DNA of 64,000 nt. Origin: Leptidea sinapis. Its lineage: Eukaryota; Arthropoda; Insecta; Lepidoptera; Pieridae. The stretch lies in assembly GCF_905404315.1 (NCBI RefSeq), contig NC_066265.1, positions 27,676,501 to 27,740,500 of the forward strand, given 5' to 3'. The translations under genes and the position numbers were made by a program. How positions within the stretch are numbered: the stretch's first letter is position 1; each line of letters starts with the position of its first letter. The notes under the pieces were generated by a model, which was not told the DNA's origin, ran no database searches, and saw only the letters and a program-made list of their open reading frames with translations. Below, piece after piece: positions 47,710-59,690 of the stretch.

Positions 47710-48904
47710 AAAATACTACAATACAATAGAATACTTTAATATTTTAAGTTGTAAACGAGACACCGAAACAAGTAAATATAGGGTATACCAGAGTTGGACC
47801 AATTTGAAACAAACGAACGAAAGAAACTTTTTGGAACAAACTTTTTTGCGCGTTGCTTTCTGGTAGTTAATATTATAACTTAATAAAGTTCGTGACTTTA
47901 AGCCGGTGACAATGCTATTGTTAAGGTTGATACAGAACAAATTCCATAAATATCTTCTATATCTATACTTTATCTTAAAAATCTGAAATATATAATATGC
48001 TATGCCATGCAATTTAATCCATCGCTAAGTTGGTTTTGTTATTCAAAATGTGACATTTTTATCCAAACTTTGAAATTATTTTCTTAAAGTAAGTAAATTG
48101 TTATTTCCACAGTTTCACGAATACTCTGATATTATGCTTTACAACATTTATGAAACCTCAACTCTTTTAAAAGACGTTTCGATATAAATATTTATTTTAT
48201 TTATAATATGAGTCGATGTATTACTTATATCACAAATAAGTCATAAAGTAAACTAACGTAAAGTAAAGTGACTGATTTAAAATTTAAGAAATTCAAATTC
48301 TGTTTATTCGATTTCTATTTATTATCCTCAAAAATAAGAAATTTTGAGTAAGTAATAATATCTATATCTTGCAATTAATATCGCATATCAATATGAGTTA
48401 AAAGCGAAACCAAAACTCAATACAGAATAGTTAAAATAATTTATTTACACAATTCGAATTATTTATACTTACCGCAGCATAAAGCAATCATCTCTAGCAT
48501 AAAGCCACGACCACACCTGATGGATAATGCCGCTCAATTATTTTGCATCGTAATTAAAATTGTTTCATACTTAACTCTCGGTTCAACAGCCTCATATTGT
48601 CGTCATAGAGTCGTTATTTGCATTGACTGGCTTAAAAACTAATGATTACTTAAGATAACTAAAAATTTATATATATACATTTAATTTGTTTGTTTACTTT
48701 ATTGGAGACAAAAACATAACATAACGAACTAAAATAATTACAATTGTTCCCTTTGAACGTCTCACGAGAACATAGATGTCGAAGATAAAAGTGACATCTG
48801 TTGGGGTGCAAGGTAAGTAATACCAGGTAAAAGTAAGCATAATCAATGAAAAACTTGAATCTACAAAGCAAAACTAATAAGATGATAGAACTGAATATAT
48901 ATTT

Positions 48905-49215
48905 CCGGGGCTCCTGTGCAGGATGCCGGCTAGATTATGGGTACCACAACGGCGCCTATTTCTCCCGTGAAGCAGTAATGTGTTGACATTATTGTGTTTC
49001 GGTCTGAAGGGCGTCGTAGCTAGTGAAATTACTGGGCAAACGAGACTTTACATCTTATACCTCAAGGAGACGAGCGCAATTCAGTCCGAGGTGCCGATCA
49101 GAATTTTTGGGATTTACAAGAATCCTCAGCGGTACTACATTGTACTGGGCAGGGGCAATTAATATCAGATGAACGTCCTGATCGTCTCGTCTCTTCCTGA
49201 TTGTTATAAATTCAA
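48905..49215 (+). repeat. SINE-like interspersed repeat (right-arm copy)
   Basis: Runs from GGATGCCGGCTAGATTATGG to CGATCGTCTCGTCTCTTCC-type end; the partner of 11,640-11,890. Confidence 0.75.
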
Positions 49216-49389
49216 AAGGGATACTCCAATTAAAGCCTTCTCTATTGTCCCTTGAGCAACGATGAGCTTTCTCTTAGGGCCCATACTTAGCGACCACGTC
49301 TGCGTTTCTTATATCATCACTGGCAACACTCACACAATAACACATTCTAATTTTATTATTTCAAAACAAAATATCGATAGGATCATTTT

Positions 49390-49665
49390 GTATTACTCAT
49401 GCGGGAAAAGAAGTATCTTGGCTTTATCGCTAGCTGTAGCGGTTGAAAAAGAATCGTTTGCCCATTTTAAAAAGACGCATGAGTTTTTTTATAAATGAAA
49501 CTGTTGTTTGAGTGAAAAGAAGGCTGGGAGAGTTTCTTGCGCCGCTTCTTCTCTCTCATAGCGCCATTTGTTTTCGAAGCGGTAGTAGTATCTAGTATAT
49601 TAGATATGACATCAAAAAACATTCTAAAGGAATTTTGAGAAAATAAATGCCTTTTATGTCTTTTA
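49390..49665 (+). pseudogene. CR1-like LINE 3' end (right-arm copy)
   Basis: Mirror of 11,213-11,460. Contains GAGAGTTTCTTGCGCCGCTTC and ends AAATGCCTTTTATGTCTTTT, the ATGCCTTT-type tail. Confidence 0.65.
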
Positions 49666-50317
49666 TCAACTTAGAAAATAAGCCAAATTATTAATTATCC
49701 GCGTTTTATTGCTACTGTTATTAACGCTTACGTGTGGATTCAATAAAAAAAAAATTAAGATGATTTATGTACACGCCACCTCCCATATCGTTAGAAAAAT
49801 AGCATAATATTTTTAAATTAACTGCTGTAATATTTTGTATCTTTTTTATTATAAAAACACGACAGCCACAACTCGAATACGTCTATGTCTTGTTAAGTAG
49901 CATAATTTATTCATAGAATTTTATAGTGTTTACTATTCTCAGGCTTTTCATAGTTTGAGCTTGCGTCAACAGATATTAATTAATTTTATATATGACGTCA
50001 CCATTCAATACTAACGGATTCAGCACAACGTATTACATTTAAAGGCAATAAATTTAAATTTTAGCGTTCTAGAACATATTTCAGAAAGCATTCCAAAGAG
50101 GATGTAAATACTACGTAATAAGAGGCAGGACTGCCTAAGTAAAAATTGTAATTTAGTTTAGTATGAAACTTGCAGTGAGATTTGACAAAAGTTTGAAATA
50201 GTTATTACAATTGGCCGATGAAGTATAATCCGGCTAAGTTTGAAAGCGAATAGTTGCTTAAACCGTAGTGGATTTCGGCTACCTCCGTTTCTTCATAAGA
50301 TTATAGCAAGCTTTATT

Positions 50318-50575
50318 TACGGCCGTTTTCAATAACCTATTTATCCTTAGTTTCACTTACTATAGGTAGACAAATCTATCCTTTTACGTTTAGGTACTTA
50401 TATTCCAATAACCTATCGACATAAAGCATTGGAAAATAACTTACGGCCGTTTTCAATAAAATGATAATACCAATAATACAATCTATACTTAGTGTAACTT
50501 ACGGATACATTGCTGTCACCGTTTAATGACAAGATTTTATGTATCCATAGTTATTATTATATATTATCTATTTAT
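50318..50575. mobile_element. Fold-back MITE, right-arm copy, partly deleted
   Basis: TTACGGCCGTTTTCAATAAC occurs at 50,318 and again at about 50,441. The far end has been lost compared with 9699-10,135. Confidence 0.6.
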
Positions 50576-50871
50576 AGTAATGACGTTAATGTTTGGTTCT
50601 CAAATAGTTTTCATTTGAAAATCAAGAGACAAGAGGAACATCCTTTGTGTACAAAACAAGAACTTCGCTTTAGTGTTTGTTGTGAAACCTGAAACATTAC
50701 GTGTAATATTTCCGGGAGCAGCTCGACGTAGTCACAATAACGTAACTATGTCTCTCACTCGCTCTATTTTAAAAGGGTTTTTTGTTGTCAAGTGTCATTT
50801 GTTACCTTAATGTAGGCTACGTTGGTTCTCTAAGCATTATTGTTAACTCTAGTTTGTATGTTTTTACTCAC

Positions 50872-51115
50872 TAATAAACTTGGTATAAAGTCATACTGAG
50901 AATAAACTTAGAATATGTAAAATGTTTACAAAGAGACATTATACTTTTGATTGGTTTATTCGGACATTAAAGTTATCGCGTTCATTTGCAAGGCTGCTTG
51001 ACATTCTGGAAACTTCAGAATTATCATTGTATTGACAGTGTTGTCAGCGATATAGTCAACGTTTGCATATTCTTGGTTTACTTTCAGGTATAACTTCATA
51101 TCAAGTTAATTTGTA
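50872..51115. mobile_element. MITE-B, right-arm copy, uninterrupted
   Basis: AATAAACTTGGTATAAAGTC at the left is inverted against ATAACTTCATATCAAGTTAATTT at the right. 244 bp; the cleanest copy of the family here. Confidence 0.7.
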
Positions 51116-51144
51116 AGGCCGTTACGTTATAAAAATATCACTGC

Positions 51145-51560
51145 ATATTATAAAACAAAGTCCTCCGCCGCGTCTTTCTGTCTATCTGTTCGTGATAGAC
51201 TGAAAATCTACTGCACCGATTTTCATGCTGTTTTCACTAATGATTATCTATACTCTCAAAACAAATATAAAATATTTATAAACTAGCTGAAACAACAGAC
51301 GTCGTTTTGCCATATACACAAAATGCCCCACGCCCGCTCATTATATGATTTGTCATAATATGTAATGAAATGTCATTGAATTAAATATTTGTACAGCGAA
51401 CATATACGTATTCCTAAGTTAAAAAATATATATTCCGGATAAACACCAATATATCATATACTAAAACCTTTTCCGAGACTTCTTATGGTATAAGTATTAT
51501 TCTAATCGGTATAGTAGGTTTCGCAGTATAACCGAAACAATAACGCGCTCTCCATTTATT
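51145..51560 (-). mobile_element. Helitron-like fragments (right-arm copy)
   Basis: AAACTAGCTGAAACAACAGACG at about 51,282 is the inverse of the 3' CTAG end. 51,165-51,260 (CTGTCTATCTGTTCGTGATA, CCGATTTTCATGCTGTTTTC) is a separate head-type segment. Both recur in the left arm. Confidence 0.45.
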
Positions 51561-52237
51561 AGCATGCATTAATTTGATATTTTTTTAATTGAGAGAATGG
51601 TTAAATCTTAATAATTGTTGTTTGCAGCCTAACGAAACTCAAAGAAAAAGCGAAAGTATGAAATGGCTATAATCTTGTAAAAAACGGAGATAGCCGAAAT
51701 CCACTACGTTTTAAGCAACTGTTCGCTTCCAAACTTAGCCGGATTATTGCGTCGTTGATAATCGGTATTCTGTAATGACTACTATTTCAAACTTATATCA
51801 AATCACTGCACGTTTCATACTAAACTAAATTTAAATTTTTACGTAGGCAGTCTCGTCTCTTATTCTGTAGCATTTATATCCTCTTTGGTTGTTAGTTTTG
51901 TTAAAGCAAATACCAAACTACATGCTTACATTAAATATTCCCTTATACATCTCACAAAATATTTCTAAGAAAATTATATATAAATCTCTCCAGCAGAATT
52001 TCTTCGAACGACCACATAACTTCCAATGTATATTACTCTAAACAAAGCCGGATTTCACCGGATTTCCTTTGCAATACCCGCATAGCTTTGTTGAGATAAC
52101 GTTATAGATTTTGGACCAGTACATGATTTATACATCCTGGGTGCTGTTTTATAGTCAACATATAGAAAAGGGTTTTATCACCGCTGTAAACTTTATAATA
52201 TTTTCTTATACTTTCCAGCAAACACCGTTCACCTACC

Positions 52238-52550
52238 TTCTAGTAGGCTTTAAGGGTAAATGTATACACTTTTATAATAAAGTCCCAGCCACAGTTCAGG
52301 CATTATTTATAAATAAATTTAAATGTTTTACAAAAAAATGGCTCCGTCGTAAATTCTATTACTCCACAACTGAATATCTAAGTGATCGGACAGCCTGGGA
52401 AAGTTTCTTGCGCCTTCTCTTCTATCTCATAGCGCCATTTGTTTCCGGAGCGGTAGTAGTATCTAGTATATTAGAAATGACATCAAAATGAATTCTTAAG
52501 GAATCAATTTTGAGAAAATAAATGCCTTTTATGCCTTTTGCCTTATATTG
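52238..52550 (+). pseudogene. CR1-like LINE ORF tail, right-arm only
   Basis: The plus frame ends NKVPATVQALFINKFKCF, TKKWLRRKFYYSTTEYL and SDRTAWESFLR, a CR1/jockey-like C-terminus, then a tail AATGCCTTTTATGCCTTTTGCC made of near 9-base direct repeats. The left arm at about 5588 is uninterrupted (CCAATGAAGGTAGTTG), so it inserted after the arm duplication, or was lost there. Confidence 0.7.
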
Positions 52551-53172
52551 GAGGCTTAGGTTAATCCTTTCCATCCTTCCTACCTAACCTTTCATGATAT
52601 AATGAAAAATTTATGAAATTTATTTTCAAAATGCCCCGTTTAGCGTGAAATTTTCCCCAAAACTAAACATGTGGCGGCCTATGCCAAAATATTTGGGTAG
52701 GGTTATTCCAACTCTACCAAAGTTGGTACCCTCCTGGAATAGTGCCCCCTACACGCCCACAGTTAAATATGGTTGAGAGATGGTTAGCTGATTTTTTAAA
52801 TTAAACTTTGTGTAACATAACGCTCTTGGCTGCTACTTCATGAAAGTTTTCCGGGCGAGTATAGAACTGCTATTTAACAGCTGTTCATATATTTCGCATT
52901 AGCATTCCATATTATGAATTGGTGCTCACGCCATCAACATCAACATGTAGAAAATATTAGTTATCGTTGTTTTTAGCAAACTTGTGTTAAATATACGAGT
53001 AGATTGAAAGTCAGCATAGTTTCTGTATAAAGTTTGAAGCTCATAAGATAGAGCTATCTTAAAGCCCCCATATAAACCGACTTTTATCCTAGACATAAAT
53101 AAAATGAGCACAAAGAATTTCTCTATCCCACACAATGCTTGAAATTGAACTACAATTTAATAATATTTTCTT

Positions 53173-54220
53173 TCTTTTTTTTTTATGGAATAGGAGGACA
53201 AACGAGCGTACGGGTCACTTGTTGTTAAGTGATCACCGCCGCCCACAATCTCTTGCAACACCAGAGGAATCACAGGAGCGGTGCCGGCCTTTAAGGAAGG
53301 TGAACGCGCTTTTTTTGAAGGTACCCATGTGGTATCGTCCCGGAAACACCGCACAAGCAAGCTCATTCCACAGCTTTGTAGTACGTGGAAGAAAGCTCCT
53401 TGAAAACCGCACTGTGGAGGACCGCCACACATCCAGATGGTGAGGATGATATCCTAACTTGTGGTATGTCGTGCGAAGGTGGAATTCGGCAGCAGGAATC
53501 AGGTTATACAGCTCTTCGGAACACTCCCCGTGATAAATGCGGTAGAAGACACACAATGAAGCGACGTCTCTGCGCAACGCCAAGTGATCCAGCCGTTCAC
53601 AGAGCACTGGGACCCCGACAATTCGAGCTGCTCTGCATTGCACGCGGTCAAATGGATCGAGCTGATACTGGGGTGCGCCAGACCAGAGATGACAGCAATA
53701 CTCCATGTGTGGCCGGACCTGCGCTTTGTAAAGCGCTAGTATGTGGGCCGGCTTGAAGTATTGCCGTGCTCTATTAATGACGCCCAGTTTCTTTGAAGCT
53801 AATTTGGCTTTGCCTTCCAGATGACCACGAAATTGGCAATCGCTCGAGATTTCGAGACCCAGTATTCCGATACTAGGCGAGGCTTTGAGGGAAGTGTTGT
53901 CGAAGAGCGGTGATACGACAAATGGGGTTTTTTTAGTGGTAAACGCGCAAACTTGAGTCTTCTGGGGGTTAAATTGGACAAGGTTCAATTTTCCCCATTC
54001 CGCGACCTTCTCAAGAGAGGACTCGATAGAAGACACAAGTTTCTCCCGGCACTGGTCGACGATTTCCCGAGAGAGACCTGCATGGCTCGTGTATACGGCA
54101 TCACCAGTGCTGTCATCCGCATAGCAATGAATGTTGGAGGTGTCCAACATATCATTGATATGCAGAAGAAACAGCGTGGGAGACAGCACACAGCCTTGGG
54201 GCACTCCAGCATTCACGGGA
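53173..54220 (-). mobile_element. LINE-A retrotransposon, 5'-truncated, right-arm only
   Basis: The minus-strand frame 54,231-53,233 is open across the whole retained part of ORF2. It reads NAGVPQGCVLSPTLFLLHIN, catalytic YADD in HCYADDSTGDAVY, WGKLNLVQFNPQKTQVCAF, HMEYCCHLWSGAPQYQLD, YHPHHLDVWRSSTVRFS and PRTTKLWNEL, ending SSGVARDCGRR. The first codons come from flanking DNA, so the apparent Met start is not real. The poly-T at 53,175-53,184 is the A-tail. TTTCTT flanks both sides (53,167-53,172 and 54,221-54,226). The left arm has the intact empty site at 3181-3186. With no stop in about 330 codons it is the youngest-looking coding copy here, but it lacks the 5' half and is not autonomous. 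Confidence 0.9.
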
Positions 54221-54439
54221 TTTCTTGGCATAATACTATGCTCTCTTTAACTTGCTTATTAAGTGTATTTTTTTCTATTTAATTTCTGTTGTTGTTTTTG
54301 ATATTTTTGATGACCAGAGGTTTACTTCCTTTCTGTTGCTGTAATTTGTTTTATTATTTACGTTGATCCGGCAATGCATCTTTTGTCCGTACAAAAATGG
54401 AGATGGTATTTTCCCATTTGTACAAATACAATTTGAAAC

Positions 54440-54560
54440 AAAATATATGAACGATGCGGAATCACGCGTTCCGTGCGAGTGCTATTCCAACTGAGCTAAC
54501 TGTTCGAATGACGTATCGATGATAAACCTTGTATGCTTTGTTAAACTCTCAGGTTATTAC
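54440..54560 (-). repeat. tRNA-like repeat segment, second copy
   Basis: In reverse: CATACAAGGTTTATCATCGA, TACGTCATTCGAACAGTTAG, CTCAGTTGGAATAGCACTCG. It shares the box-A-like TTAGCTCAGTTGG and its upstream context with 7795-7935. No complete tRNA fold is seen. Confidence 0.4.
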
Positions 54561-54811
54561 TTTCATGAGTGTTATCTCAAATTGAAACATTCCATGGTTT
54601 GAAAAGAAATTCATTCACTTTTGAATAAAAAGTATTTCTAGAAGATAAAGTATCTCTCGTGTTTTTAGAATCTGGTGATATTTAAGTCCATTTTCTGTTG
54701 TTTCGTTTATTGAAAATGTTTTCATCATTTTCAGGTTATTTGATCTACAGAAGGCTATTAGCGTTTGTCCTCTTTGGTTTCTGTTTCCAATTCTAGGTCC
54801 ACCTGTGTTGG

Positions 54812-55025
54812 CATAAAAAAGGCATAAAAGGCATTTATTTTCTTAAAATTGATTCCTTTAGAATTCTCTTTGATCTCATTTCTAATAGAGAAGTAGCGGC
54901 GTAAGAAACTCTCCCAGCATTCTTTTTTTTGTGCTTTTTTCAATAAAAATTTACATTATTGTACAGTCATTTGTATCGCTATAAAATAATCACAATCTTG
55001 TCCCAGGCTGTCGGATCATTTAGAT
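54812..55025 (-). pseudogene. CR1-like LINE 3' end with tail repeats
   Basis: GGCATAAAAAAGGCATAAAAGGCATTT at 54,811 is the inverse of three ATGCCTTTT tail units. GAAGTAGCGGCGTAAGAAACTC and CCCAGGCTGTCGGATCA follow, as in the other copies. Confidence 0.7.
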
Positions 55026-55225
55026 ACTCAATCATTGTATTTCTTCTTCCATTTATTGGTTGCCTATTCTGCTGTTTACATCTCCCTTCTTTGTTAATTT
55101 TCTGCCATCTGTATTGCCTAGTATTTTACTTAATTTATTATAAATATTAATTATTTCCTCTCTATCATCATCGCTCATAGGAATGTAAATTTGAAGTATA
55201 TTTATTGTTTGCTGCTTAGAAAACT

Positions 55226-57096
55226 TTTTTTTTTTGAGAGGAGGAAATACGGCTACGTATTTACGCCCCGGAACGGGGCGTAATATGTCGGACTCGAGTG
55301 TCCGCGTAAGCGGACACCCCATACCGACTAAAACCTCCTCTGTGCTGTTAGCAGCCCTGGCTTTCACAGCGAAGTAGGACGTGGGCCGTGGAGGCCGCAA
55401 AGACTACGCAACAACAGTCGCGGGGCGTCTCCTTAGGAGACTCGAACCTCAGACCGGCTGTGTGCTTGTGGGAAGGAGAGAGAATGAAAATGAAGATGAA
55501 AGATGAAAAGGTGATAAGAACACACTCGCCGGCGAGTGTGGTGATGTTTTGTGTAATGTATGTAAGTGTGTATGTATGTGTTTATGATTGTATGTATGTG
55601 TGATTGTATGTATGTACGTAGTGTAAATGTTTGTGTGCATGTATGTTTGTGTTTGTGTCTGTTTGTGGAGTGTGTTTGTGATTGTGTAAGTGGTGTATGT
55701 CAGTCCGTCAGTCAGTCCGTGTGTGAGTGAGTGTAGTGAAGCGATTACAGGACGAGAACTAACGTCTCGTCGGGTATCAAAACAATGTGTGGTGTATCTA
55801 GGGTGCGGGCCGCTGGCCATCGTCAGAGCGACGAGTGCCAGTGGTTTGCGGTGGTTGACCGCGCCTACGCCTGCGAAGGTGGTGTGTGCGTGTCTGTGTC
55901 GGTGTTTGTGTGGGTGTCGCGTTCGCGATGGTGATGTCGTCATCCGGGTCTACCGTTACGTGTCTGGGACGTCTTATTGGGTTGAGACTATGGTGAAGGG
56001 TGGTGTACCCGCATGCCTGCCTAACCAAGATGTTGGGATGGTTAGGCGCCTTGTCAAAGAAGCGTCGCGAGATCTCTTTAAAGTGTTGAGCTATCGTCGG
56101 AAGCTCTAGGTCGCGGTGAAGGTCAACGTTTCGGATGAACCACGGGGCTCCGGTTGCCATGCGCGTGAATTTATTTTGAACTACTTGCAAACGACGTAAG
56201 TAGCTCGGTCGGGTGTGCGCGAAAACGACGCTTGCGTATGACAGTATGGGCCGTACGATGGTTTTGTACAGCGTCACTTTGTGTTTGAGCGGAAGTTTGC
56301 TTCGCCCACACACAAGTGGATAAAGGCGACTGAGGACAAATCGGGCTCTATTGCATACCGTATCAATATGTTTCTTGAAGTTCATATTGCTGTTGAACGT
56401 GACTCCTAAGTATTTGTAATCCTTCACCCACGGTATGGGTGTTTCATACAATTTAATGACGTCGGTCGGTCGTTTTTTAGCGCGGATGCTATTCGCGTTA
56501 CCGAAGAGTACCGCTGCACTCTTGGTGGGGTTCACTTCAATCCGCCATTTTCTGAACCAGTTGCCTAGTTCATCGACGGCGGCTTGAAGCACTTTAATGT
56601 TCCTGCTCAAGGTTGAGCGGAGCCAAAGTAGAGTACCGTATCGTCAGCGTACTGAGCGAGCTGGACACTCGGAAACTTGGGAATGTCGCTCGTGAAGAGC
56701 GAGAAAAGAGTGGGAGAGAGGACTGAATCCTGTTGCACGCCAGACCTGATGGGTCTGGGTGAGGATAGGGTGCCCTCTACTCGATATCGGAAGGAGCGAT
56801 CAGTAAGGTAGGCTCGTATGATGCGCACGAGCCTGTCTGGCACTCCCAATTGATACAGCTTGAATACTAAGCCGTTGTGCCATACCTTGTCGAATGCCTT
56901 CGCGACATCGAAAAACACGGCTGCCGTGGTAGCGTGAAGTTGACGCCGTACGAGAATGTACTCGGTGAGTCGGTGAGCCTGCTGGGGACACGAGTGAGCG
57001 GTTCTGAATCTGAACTGTATGTAGGGTATCAGGTTGAGCTCCGCGATGTAATGATTAAGACGCGCGAGAATTAATCTTTCGTAAAGTTTCCCGATC
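55226..57096 (-). mobile_element. LINE-B retrotransposon with 12-bp target duplication
   Basis: A 1.87-kb, 5'-truncated, jockey-like LINE. GCTTAGAAAACT flanks both sides (55,214-55,225 and 57,097-57,108). The run of T at 55,226-55,235 is the A-tail. The 3' UTR carries a (CATA)/(CA)-rich tract (plus-strand 55,555-55,700) and three short palindromes. A second, shorter copy lies at 61,971-62,880. Confidence 0.9.
55798..57074 (-). pseudogene. LINE-B ORF2 reverse transcriptase, frameshifted
   Basis: Reading the minus strand from the right: ARLNHYIAELNLIPYIQFRF, then FFDVAKAFDKVWHNGLVFKL (first catalytic D), GTLSSPRPIRSGVQQDSVLS (usually GVPQGSVLSP, so two substitutions in a conserved turn), PTLFSLFTSDIPKF and QYADDTVLYFG (catalytic DD). 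A one-base shift near 56,607-56,620 moves the frame to SRNIKVLQAAVDELGNWFRK, YKYLGVTFNSNMNFKKHID, RPSYLRRLQVVQNKFTRMAT and an arginine/threonine-rich tail. The N-terminal endonuclease half is missing. The motif set is jockey-superfamily; exact clade unresolved. Non-functional. Confidence 0.85.
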
Positions 57097-57108
57097 GCTT
57101 AGAAAACT

Positions 57109-57420
57109 ATTCTTACACTAGAGTAATTCAATTAGAGTATGATATGAATTTTACTATATTTTTTTCCATTTCTTGCTTATCTCTTATCAAACTTCATTTT
57201 AACTTGTACCGTCTTCATTGTAATAACAATATACTTAATATACTTACCACTTCATCCTAAGAATCGAATCGTAACTAAAAATATTTTGTGATTGCAGACT
57301 GTTTTAACTTTTTGTTACGCGTTTCGTTATAGCTTTATAATAATATATTTTATTAGTACCCAAAATTATAAAAACAAGCAAAAACGTATTTAGTTGTGGA
57401 AGTAACAATGAACACATACC
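57109..57420. other. No gene recognised
   Basis: AT-rich right flank of LINE-B within the right-only insertion. Confidence 0.4.
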
Positions 57421-57999
57421 GCGTAGTGTACGAAGATATTATTACTAAAAATTCAACGAAAACATATATCAGTAAAGCTGCAAAATGAACTTTTTTTTAT
57501 CTACGTAGTAAATACTGTATTCGATTAGGCGGAATATCAAATCAATTGTGCAAAAAATGATTTATTACTTACAATCTCTAACTTAGCAGCGGTACGCAAC
57601 GTCCATTTTCTATAATGTCTGAATAAGTGCGGTGCTAAGGTCATTTCAAGGGTATTTATTATGAACGTGACGTTAACATTGAAATTACCTTCTTAAGATT
57701 CTAAATTCGAAAATATCTCGAGATGGGTCGTGTGTTGCCCGATAGATTCACCAATATTGTCAAACATTTAAGAATAAATGTGGACTGTGCAGGACGAATC
57801 TGATTCAAGTTACGATATCGAAATAAATGACGAAATTGAAGCTGACTGTACTTTACATTTTTGTAGCTTGTTATTAATTTTAATAATAAGTTTAGGTTAT
57901 AAAATTACAGTATCAGTTTCCATTGTAATAGTTTCATGTTTATTAATAAATTTACAAAACTTTATAATATTTAAAACTTAGAAAACTTCTCAAATATGT

Positions 58000-58210
58000 C
58001 GATCAGTGAGTTTTCTTTCATCTTTGTTCCGTTTGGTGCCTATACACTTGGCCTGTGGGCCCCAGAGACGCGGAGAATGAACAAATTACTATACGCGTCT
58101 CAGGGCTATTGGAAACCCAAGCGCTGGCGGCTTTTTCGGTCAAGGGATCAGCCTAGATATCGAACGCGGAAATGTTGCCAGTATTCTTGTTATACTTCCC
58201 CGTAACGATA
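58000..58210 (+). pseudogene. LINE ORF2 C-terminal remnant (right-arm copy)
   Basis: The plus frame 57,996-58,205 reads FIFVPFGAYTLGLWAPETRR, then a frame change to the GYWKPKRW / GNAAS-type tail and CCAGTATTCTTGTTATACTTCC. The residues V-P-F-x-x-x-T-L-G-x-W-x-P are the distinctive ending of this LINE group, the same family as 726-918. Confidence 0.6.
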
Positions 58211-59139
58211 GTTTTAATATAATGTAATCATAGTATTTTAACTATAGCTAAAATATTAGTTTTGTTTCAAATAAAAATTATAAAACTGTGTAATATTGTA
58301 CGTGTGACAATATAAAACTGTAGCTCTCCTCTCTGCACGTCGTCCTAATACATAGCATAGCTTTGTCAGTAAAACTATAGTACAGCAAATAGACAGCAAA
58401 TGTAAAAAGTCGTTGATCACGCCGAGAATTTTCAACAAGTTGACAAATCACCGGCAAATGATAGATCAAATCATGCAATCAAACAATTATAATATGAAGG
58501 ACATTTAGGAGTTTAAGTGTGCATGTTAGATTGTATGTATTGGCAATTTCATTTATATTTTACAAGGGTGCCACTTGAGATACTTATATCATTCTGTTTT
58601 ATGAAAACACTTTTCGTATGATCCAATATAACTAATGATATTGAAAAATAAACCTCCGTCTTAATATTATAAACCGTTATATGTTTTATTTGTCTTGGGA
58701 TAAGTACTTTGCTTTTTTTACTAAGAATTATAGAAATCAGTCTAAAAATTTAAGTGGATGGTGCGGAATAGATAATTTACATTCACGTTTTAGGTACAAT
58801 AGTTTATATTATACAACTGTTGTAGGTACCTAAAACGGCACTTACATTTGAAGTTAATACTTTCATAAAATGTTTTTTGCGATTAAAATTAATAATCATT
58901 GAGTAATATATATGATATTGGATTATTACAATAAATATTGTACCATAATTATCAAGTACCTTAGCCTTTGACCTCACCAGATGAACATTTCTGCAGATAG
59001 AGATTTTTATTATTAAAAATATTAGTAAATTTGTAAATTGATTTCCTCAAAAATTTTATACAAAATTATTCATGTAGCTAATAGTTCATTTCGTTTAATG
59101 TTTTGATTTTTTTTCTTTTATTATATAGATTATTGCTAT

Positions 59140-59690
59140 ATCTAAGTTTTTATTTATTTATTCCACTTTTTTGGCACCACATTAACAAAATATAACTTAA
59201 ATACTACCAAACATAATAATACCTATCATATGGTGCAAATGGCGGCCATAACACTATATATTGATCCCTTCCAGGCAACTATTTGTAATAAAATAAAAGA
59301 GAAAAACAGTACATTAAAATGGTAAAAAAGTGTATAATATGAACTATACTAAAGTATAGATAAATATATAAGAGAGTAAAAGAATATGCAAATAAAAAAT
59401 AGAAACAATAATTTACATTTCTGATATTAAATTACTGTTGAATTACGTTGATACATACATTACATAGATTATGGGTTGTTTAGTTGATTTTAAAGGTGGC
59501 TAATGATTGTGCATGACATAGTAAGCGGTAGTTGATTGCAAAGAGTGATGGCATTATTGAGGAAAGATGACTGATACCTATCCGATATCAGATTAGGGAA
59601 AGGTACATTAAGTATTTGTTTCGGTTTTTGGTTGACCCTGGTTCATCTAATCTGTCTTTAAGTTTGTGTATTATTTCTAAGTAACAACAA
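59140..59690 (-). pseudogene. LINE 3' end (right-arm copy of 430-1125)
   Basis: Contains the inverse of GGAAGGGATCAATATATAGTG and the LINE C-terminal segment (AATACTTAATGTACCTTTCCC in reverse). It lacks the 193-bp insertion present on the left: the site ATAATTTAC at 59,408-59,416 is single. Confidence 0.7.

Larger units (their letters stand above)
50093..51888. mobile_element. Family A transposon-like unit, right-arm copy
   Basis: Begins CCAAAGAGGATGTAAATACT and ends TATATCCTCTTTGG, with about 200-bp inverted ends including GTAGTGGATTTCGGCTA and its inverse. 1.8 kb. Inside are a fold-back MITE (50,318-50,575), MITE-B (50,872-51,115) and a Helitron fragment (51,290-51,560), all older than the arm duplication because they recur on the left. 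No transposase frame. Confidence 0.65.
54310..57420. repeat. Right-arm-only composite insertion
   Basis: The left arm runs directly from GTACGTTCTGGCCATCAAAA to the TACATACG side (about 2885-2905), whereas here about 3.1 kb intervenes. It contains a tRNA-like segment, a CR1-like LINE tail and LINE-B with its flanks, so it was assembled in several steps. Confidence 0.6.

Noticed and set aside
55449..55943. 164-codon His/Thr-rich open frame
   Set aside because: It is produced by the (CATA)/(CA) simple-sequence tract in the LINE-B 3' UTR, read in an out-of-phase frame; the copy at 61,971 shows the same tract.
58278..58478. Minus-strand frame (YHLPVICQLVENSRRDQR) as a host gene
   Set aside because: It is present in both arms (also 1810-1930) with different lesions, short and without start or stop conservation; it looks like another element remnant, family unknown.
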